The notes beneath the pieces were generated by a model. The model saw only the letters and a list, made by a program, of their open reading frames with translations, was not told where the DNA came from and ran no database searches. Of a DNA stretch of 64,000 nucleotides, positions 60,032 through 64,000 are shown piece by piece. The first letter of the stretch is position 1; the number at the start of each line of letters is the position of its first letter. Both the position numbers and the translations under genes were made by a program. The DNA is from Novosphingobium sp. KA1 (GTDB lineage Bacteria; Pseudomonadota; Alphaproteobacteria; Sphingomonadales; Sphingomonadaceae). Location: the NCBI RefSeq assembly GCF_017309955.1, contig NZ_CP021247.1:3373001-3437000 (forward strand), given 5' to 3'.

Positions 60032-62197
60032 ATGAAACGCATTCGAATCCTTGTCTTCAATGCCGCGCTGGGCGTGCTCGACTACCGCGTGCCCGAAGGC
60101 AGGCCCGTCGAACACGGATCCGTGGTGATCGCGCCGCTCGGCCCCCGTCAGGTTCTGGGGATCGTCTGGGAGGCGGAACGCCTGAGCGCGCAAGAAGTGC
60201 CCGAAAGCAAATTGCGTCCGATTCTGGAAGTCCTGCCGGTCCCGCCCATCCCCGAGCGGCTCCGGCGGCTGATCGAGTGGACGGCGGACTATTACTGCGC
60301 CCCGCTGGCCTCGGTGGCCCGCATGGCACTGGGGTCGATGGCAGCGCTGCGCGGCGGCGGGACCACCACCGAGTACAGGCTGACCGGCATGGAACCGGCC
60401 CGCCTCACCCCGCAGCGCGCCGCAGCGCTGGATGCGCTGCAGGGCGAGCAGGCCTCGATCAAGGAACTGGCGGAGCTGGCCTCGGTTTCCGACGGCGTGC
60501 TGCGCGGCATGGTCGGCGCGGGACTGCTGGAGCCGGTCACCGTCGACCTCGACCGCCCCTATCCGCGCGCCAACCCGGAATTCGCGGTCCCGGAACTGTC
60601 GGAGGGACAGCAGGCCGCCGCGGATGTTTTCGTGGAGGCCGTCCGCACCCCCAGGTTCGCGCCGTTCCTGCTCGACGGGGTCACCGGCTCGGGCAAGACC
60701 GAAACCTACTTCGAGGCCGTGGCCGAAGCGCTGCGTCTGAATCGGCAGGTGCTGGTGCTGCTGCCGGAGATCGCGCTCACCGAGAACTTCCTTCGCCGCT
60801 TCGAACATCGCTTCGGGGTATCGCCGATCCTCTGGCACTCCTCGCTCAAGTCCAGCGAACGCCGCCGCGCGTGGCGCTCCATCGTTCTAGGGGACGCTCA
60901 GGTCGTCGTAGGGGCACGTTCTGCCCTGTTTCTGCCTTACGCCCATCTCGGCCTGATCATCGTCGATGAAGCCCACGAAATCTCGTTCAAGCAGGACGAC
61001 GGCGTGCGCTACAACGCCCGCGACGTGGCGGTCATGCGCGCCAAATTCGAGGCTTTTCCGGTCATCCTCGCCAGCGCCACGCCGGCGCTGGAGACGATGC
61101 AACTGGCTGAGGCCGGGGTCTACAGAAAGATCGACCTCCCCGCCCGCTTCGGCGGCGCGCAATTGCCCGACATCCAGATCGTCGACTTGCGCAAGGAAGC
61201 GCCGGAACGCGGCAAATGGCTGGCGCCGCGCCTGGTCGAGGAAATGAAGGCCCGCCTTGCGCGCGGCGAGCAATCGCTGCTGTTCCTCAACCGCCGCGGC
61301 TATGCGCCGCTGACGCTGTGCCGCCACTGCGGCTACCGCTTCCAATGCCCGAACTGCACGGCCTGGCTGGTGGAGCACCGCTTCTCCCAGCGCCTGGCCT
61401 GCCACCACTGCGGCCACGAAGTGCCGGTGCCCGAGGCCTGCCCCGAATGCGGCACCGGCGACTGCCTGGTCGCCTGCGGCCCCGGCGTCGAGCGCATTGC
61501 CGACGAAGTCGCGGAAATCTTGCCCGAAGCGCGCGTGGCGCTGGTGACTTCGGACACCATGAACACCGCCGAAGCCATGAACGAATTCGTCGCCAAGGCG
61601 GAAAACAAGGCGATCGACGTGATCGTCGGCACCCAGCTGGTCACCAAGGGATACCACTTCCCCGAACTGACACTGGTGGGCGTGGTCGATGCCGATCTCG
61701 GCCTTGAAGGCGGAGACTTGCGCGCGGCGGAACGGACCTATCAGCAGGTCGCCCAGGTCGCCGGGCGCGCCGGGCGCGGCGAGAAACCCGGCGAAGTGCT
61801 GATCCAGACGCGCCATCCGGAAGCCTCGGTCATCGCGGCGCTGGCGGCCGGAGATCGCGACGCCTTTTACGCCGCCGAAATCGAGGCACGGCGCGATGCC
61901 AATGCCCCTCCGTTCGGGCGCTGGGCCGCGATCATCGTCTCTTCCGAGGATCAGGCCGAGGCCAAGGCCGCCGCCCGCACCATCGGCGGCACCGCACCCA
62001 ACCTGCCCGACATGCTGGTGCTGGGCCCGGCCCCCGCGCCGCTGTCGCTGCTGCGCGGGCGCCACCGTTTTCGCTTGTTGATCAACGCAAAGCGCTCAGC
62101 CGAACTGCAGCGGGTGCTGCGCGAATGGCTGGAGCCGCTCCAGTTCCCGCGCGGCGTGCGCGTGCACATCGACGTCGACCCCTACAGCTTCGTCTGA
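60032..62197 (+). CDS. priA: primosomal replication protein N' (PriA helicase)
   Basis: 721 residues. Restarts stalled forks. N-terminal DNA-binding region (VFNAALGVLDYRVPEG), helicase core with GVTGSGKTETYFE (Walker A, near residue 215) and IIVDEAHEISFKQDDG (DEAH), and the eight-cysteine zinc module: CRHCGYRFQCPNC, then CHHCGHEVPVPEACPECG. Its stop overlaps the 3' end of ada by 16 bases. priA next to the ATP synthase operon is a typical sphingomonad order, as I recall. Confidence 0.96.
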   Translation: MKRIRILVFNAALGVLDYRVPEGRPVEHGSVVIAPLGPRQVLGIVWEAERLSAQEVPESKLRPILEVLPVPPIPERLRRLIEWTADYYCAPLASVARMALGSMAALRGGGTTTEYRLTGMEPARLTPQRAAALDALQGEQASIKELAELASVSDGVLRGMVGAGLLEPVTVDLDRPYPRANPEFAVPELSEGQQAAADVFVEAVRTPRFAPFLLDGVTGSGKTETYFEAVAEALRLNRQVLVLLPEIALTENFLRRFEHRFGVSPILWHSSLKSSERRRAWRSIVLGDAQVVVGARSALFLPYAHLGLIIVDEAHEISFKQDDGVRYNARDVAVMRAKFEAFPVILASATPALETMQLAEAGVYRKIDLPARFGGAQLPDIQIVDLRKEAPERGKWLAPRLVEEMKARLARGEQSLLFLNRRGYAPLTLCRHCGYRFQCPNCTAWLVEHRFSQRLACHHCGHEVPVPEACPECGTGDCLVACGPGVERIADEVAEILPEARVALVTSDTMNTAEAMNEFVAKAENKAIDVIVGTQLVTKGYHFPELTLVGVVDADLGLEGGDLRAAERTYQQVAQVAGRAGRGEKPGEVLIQTRHPEASVIAALAAGDRDAFYAAEIEARRDANAPPFGRWAAIIVSSEDQAEAKAAARTIGGTAPNLPDMLVLGPAPAPLSLLRGRHRFRLLINAKRSAELQRVLREWLEPLQFPRGVRVHIDVDPYSFV

Positions 62198-63249
62198 GCC
62201 TTCTCACGACGCAGCAGTTCGCGCTTGATCGCCTCGCCATAGGCATAACCGCCGATCGATCCGTCGGAGCGGATCACGCGGTGGCAAGGGATCAGCACGG
62301 CCACGTTGTTGGCGCCATTGGCCGACCCCGCAGCCCGAACCGCGCCGGGCCTGCCGACGGCAGCGGCAATCTGCGCGTAAGTCCGGGTCTCCCCGGGAGG
62401 AATGCGCTGCAACTCGCGCCAGACCGCCTGCTGGAACGCGGTGCCCTGCACGTCGAGCGGGATCGCGCGCGATTGCCCCGGCTGCTCGACGGCCGCAACG
62501 ACATCCCTTGCGATCCGCGCGAAGTCCTCGCCGCCTTCGACCAGGTCGGCCTTGGGGAAGCGCTCGGCCAATTCCTCGCGTCCCTCACCGAACGACAACC
62601 GGCAAACGCCCTTGGCGGTGGCGGCAACCAGCATCGCCCCCAGCGTGGTCGGCACCACAGACCAGTGGATCACCACCCCGGCTCCGCCGCCACGCCAAGC
62701 CGAAGGCACCATGCCCATCCGCCCGTCGCTCCCCGCGTAAAACCGGGACGCGGCACCAAAACCGGCTTCGTAGATCGCCTCGGTCACGCTGGCACCATTG
62801 CTCAGCGCCTCACCCGCGCGATCGAAGCGCCGCGCACGGGCATATGCGGCGGGCGAAAGCCCCACCGCCCGCTTGAACACACGCTGGAAATGCGTGGGGC
62901 TATAACCGACCGCATCCGCCAGTTCGGAAAGCCCCGGCGCGACGCCGTCCACCGCGTCCAGCATCTTCAGCGCGCGATTCACCGCCTCATCGTCGCGGGA
63001 AACTTCATTGGGCCTGCATCGCAGGCAGGCCCGCAGCCCGGCGAGTTCTGCCTCACCGGCCTCCTCAAAGAAGCGCACGTTCTCCCGCTTGGGATGGCGC
63101 GCCGAACAGGACGGGCGGCAGTAAATGCCGGTGGAGAGAACCCCGGTAACGAAACGCCCGTCGAAGGACTTGTCCCGCGCCATTACGGCCTGCCAGGCCC
63201 GCTCCTCATCGACGGGAGCGTGATCGGCTTGGGCGGTCGTCGGAGTCAC
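62182..63249 (-). CDS. ada: bifunctional Ada: DNA alkyl transferase and AraC-type regulator
   Basis: 355 residues from GTG 63249. Order: N-terminal phosphotriester-repair module with zinc cysteines (IYCRPSCSARHPKRENVRFF and CLRCRPNE), AraC helix-turn-helix (PGLSELADAVGYSPTHFQRV), and C-terminal O6-methylguanine transferase with the active cysteine in VLIPCHRVI. The GTG overlaps the DUF1203 stop by 4 bases (GTGA), so the two are coupled. Convergent with priA with a 16-base overlap of ends. Confidence 0.95.
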   Translation of the reverse strand: MTPTTAQADHAPVDEERAWQAVMARDKSFDGRFVTGVLSTGIYCRPSCSARHPKRENVRFFEEAGEAELAGLRACLRCRPNEVSRDDEAVNRALKMLDAVDGVAPGLSELADAVGYSPTHFQRVFKRAVGLSPAAYARARRFDRAGEALSNGASVTEAIYEAGFGAASRFYAGSDGRMGMVPSAWRGGGAGVVIHWSVVPTTLGAMLVAATAKGVCRLSFGEGREELAERFPKADLVEGGEDFARIARDVVAAVEQPGQSRAIPLDVQGTAFQQAVWRELQRIPPGETRTYAQIAAAVGRPGAVRAAGSANGANNVAVLIPCHRVIRSDGSIGGYAYGEAIKRELLRREKAQTKL

Positions 63250-63725
63250 AAGCCTTCTCCCTCTCGTTCGATCCGGGCCGCGAAACAGCCATAGGCGGCG
63301 TTGTGAGCATGAATGCAGGCCACACGCGGTTCGGCAAAGAGCGCAGCGATTCCCGCCTCCACCTCTCCCGACCCGGCCAGCAGCGCCCGCACCATCATGC
63401 CCTCATCATCAAATCCACGCAGCGACATCGTCCGGCCGGCGAACACCGGCGGCAGCCGATCGATCCACGGCTCGGGCGTCGACACCCCATCGCGAACATA
63501 TATCGCATGTGCGGTTCGATAGGGATTCGCCACATCGTGGCTCGTGAAATTGATCAGCAGAACCCGCTCACCTTGCCGCGCATCTTCAAGGCTGGCGCGG
63601 CACGGAAAGCCGGGATGCGCATCGGCGACTACCATTCGTGCGCCGGAACGTCTCAGTTCCGCGTCACTCATGAAGAAATAGGGGGCGAAATCACCTGCCT
63701 CCAGGCCAACGATTCGAAAAGACAC
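63246..63725 (-). CDS. DUF1203 family protein
   Basis: 159 residues from GTG 63725, preceded by aggag at 8 bases; two further in-frame starts lie upstream. DUF1203 layout: SFRIVGLEAGDFAPYFFMSD, PGFPCRASLEDARQGERVLL and a C-terminal CIHAHNAAYGCFAARIER. Role unknown; coupling to ada suggests coexpression in alkylation response. Confidence 0.85.
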   Translation of the reverse strand: MSFRIVGLEAGDFAPYFFMSDAELRRSGARMVVADAHPGFPCRASLEDARQGERVLLINFTSHDVANPYRTAHAIYVRDGVSTPEPWIDRLPPVFAGRTMSLRGFDDEGMMVRALLAGSGEVEAGIAALFAEPRVACIHAHNAAYGCFAARIEREGEGL

Positions 63726-63842
63726 TGCCACACTCCTGCCACGCTTCACCCGAAGTTCTGCAGCACCCACGCCGCCCCCGCTTCCCGCACCTTGCTTTCA
63801 AACCGCTTTTTTGGGCATTGTCCCCAGGTGGCCACCCGCACC

Positions 63843-63871
63843 TTGCATAGTAACACTATCGTCGCTATGCG
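63843..63871 (+). promoter_or_regulatory. candidate promoter of the ATP synthase operon
   Basis: TTGCAT (63843-63848), 17 bases, TATGCG (63866-63871), about 80 bases before the atpH start. A second possible -10 (TATATT near 63900) is closer. Neither is strong. Confidence 0.3.
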
Positions 63872-63952
63872 CGCCCCGTCTGCGGGCCGGGGGGCACGTT
63901 ATATTCGTGTACCCAAGTGCCTCAGCCCACCCGATGTAAGGATAGGACACGC

Positions 63953-64000
63953 GTGGAGAATTCCGGCGGCATCAAAGCCAGCTTGCAAGGGCGCTACGCT
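63953..64000 (+). CDS. atpH: ATP synthase F1 delta subunit, start only
   Basis: GTG 63953 with aaggatagga just upstream opens a frame reading MENSGGIKASLQGRYA, cut by the window end. This is the usual start of the delta subunit in sphingomonads, which joins F1 to the peripheral stalk. Only 16 codons are visible, but the motif and position after priA support the call. Confidence 0.8.
   Translation, partial: MENSGGIKASLQGRYA

Overview
This 64 kb window is high-GC chromosomal DNA with short intergenic gaps and no transposase, integrase, rRNA, tRNA or CRISPR array that I can see. Gene content points to an alphaproteobacterium of the order Sphingomonadales, probably Novosphingobium-like. The reasons are a class I lysyl-tRNA synthetase, a release factor 2 gene with no frameshift site and the SPY variant of the SPF motif, the gene order rpmF-plsX-fabH-ihfA-merR, priA just upstream of the ATP synthase operon (atpH starts at the right edge), a long type of LeuA, and the protein families present. 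The genus is inference from memory of families; no search was run.

Layout. 1-466: end of rpsD with its terminator. 786-8947, nearly all minus strand: queuosine genes tgt and queA flanking a YadG/YadH-type ABC transporter, a DUF481 outer-membrane protein, a cyclophilin, coaD, and ispA-xseB. 9068-14457: a YbjN-like exported protein, purL, a DUF1345 membrane protein, serB and miaA (the last two start head to head and overlap). 14449-21876, plus strand: branched-chain amino-acid block ilvB-ilvN-ilvC, three unrelated small genes, then leuA, which is preceded by a short leader peptide with five CTT leucine codons. 21912-22127: remnant of a GGDEF domain. 22204-30543, minus strand: nitronate monooxygenase-like enzyme, exported methyltransferase-like lipoprotein, prfB, periplasmic peroxiredoxin, a free-standing lipoyl domain, a class A acid phosphatase, and a LuxC/LuxE fatty-acid-reductase pair. 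30671-33513, plus strand: a TetR regulator divergent from the lux-type pair, an SDR and a CitE-type CoA-ester lyase. 33570-42326: M28 peptidase, ettA, a repeat-rich RcnB-like protein, 2OG-Fe(II) oxygenase, DUF1003, lysS, MscS channel and DUF2218. 42323-50295: PadR regulator, DinG-like helicase, SixA-like phosphatase, then the minus-strand merR, ihfA, fabH, plsX, rpmF cluster and a MAPEG protein. 50372-56391: metallo-hydrolase, an S24 (CI/LexA-like) repressor facing a small Cro-like protein, a D-2-hydroxyacid dehydrogenase, cysS and a nitroreductase. 56478-64000: cobT, a 34-bp-arm palindrome, transaldolase-family aldolase, DUF4197 lipoprotein, priA, ada with DUF1203, and the start of atpH.

Most of the window is housekeeping. 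The parts most worth following up are the leucine leader peptide before leuA, the LuxC/LuxE-TetR-SDR cluster without luciferase genes, a terminator-like hairpin on the minus strand at 32295-32349 that implies an unannotated transcript, a terminator hairpin in the rpmF leader, the CI/Cro-like divergent pair with a 12-bp palindrome between, the PadR operator, and the long palindrome before cobT.
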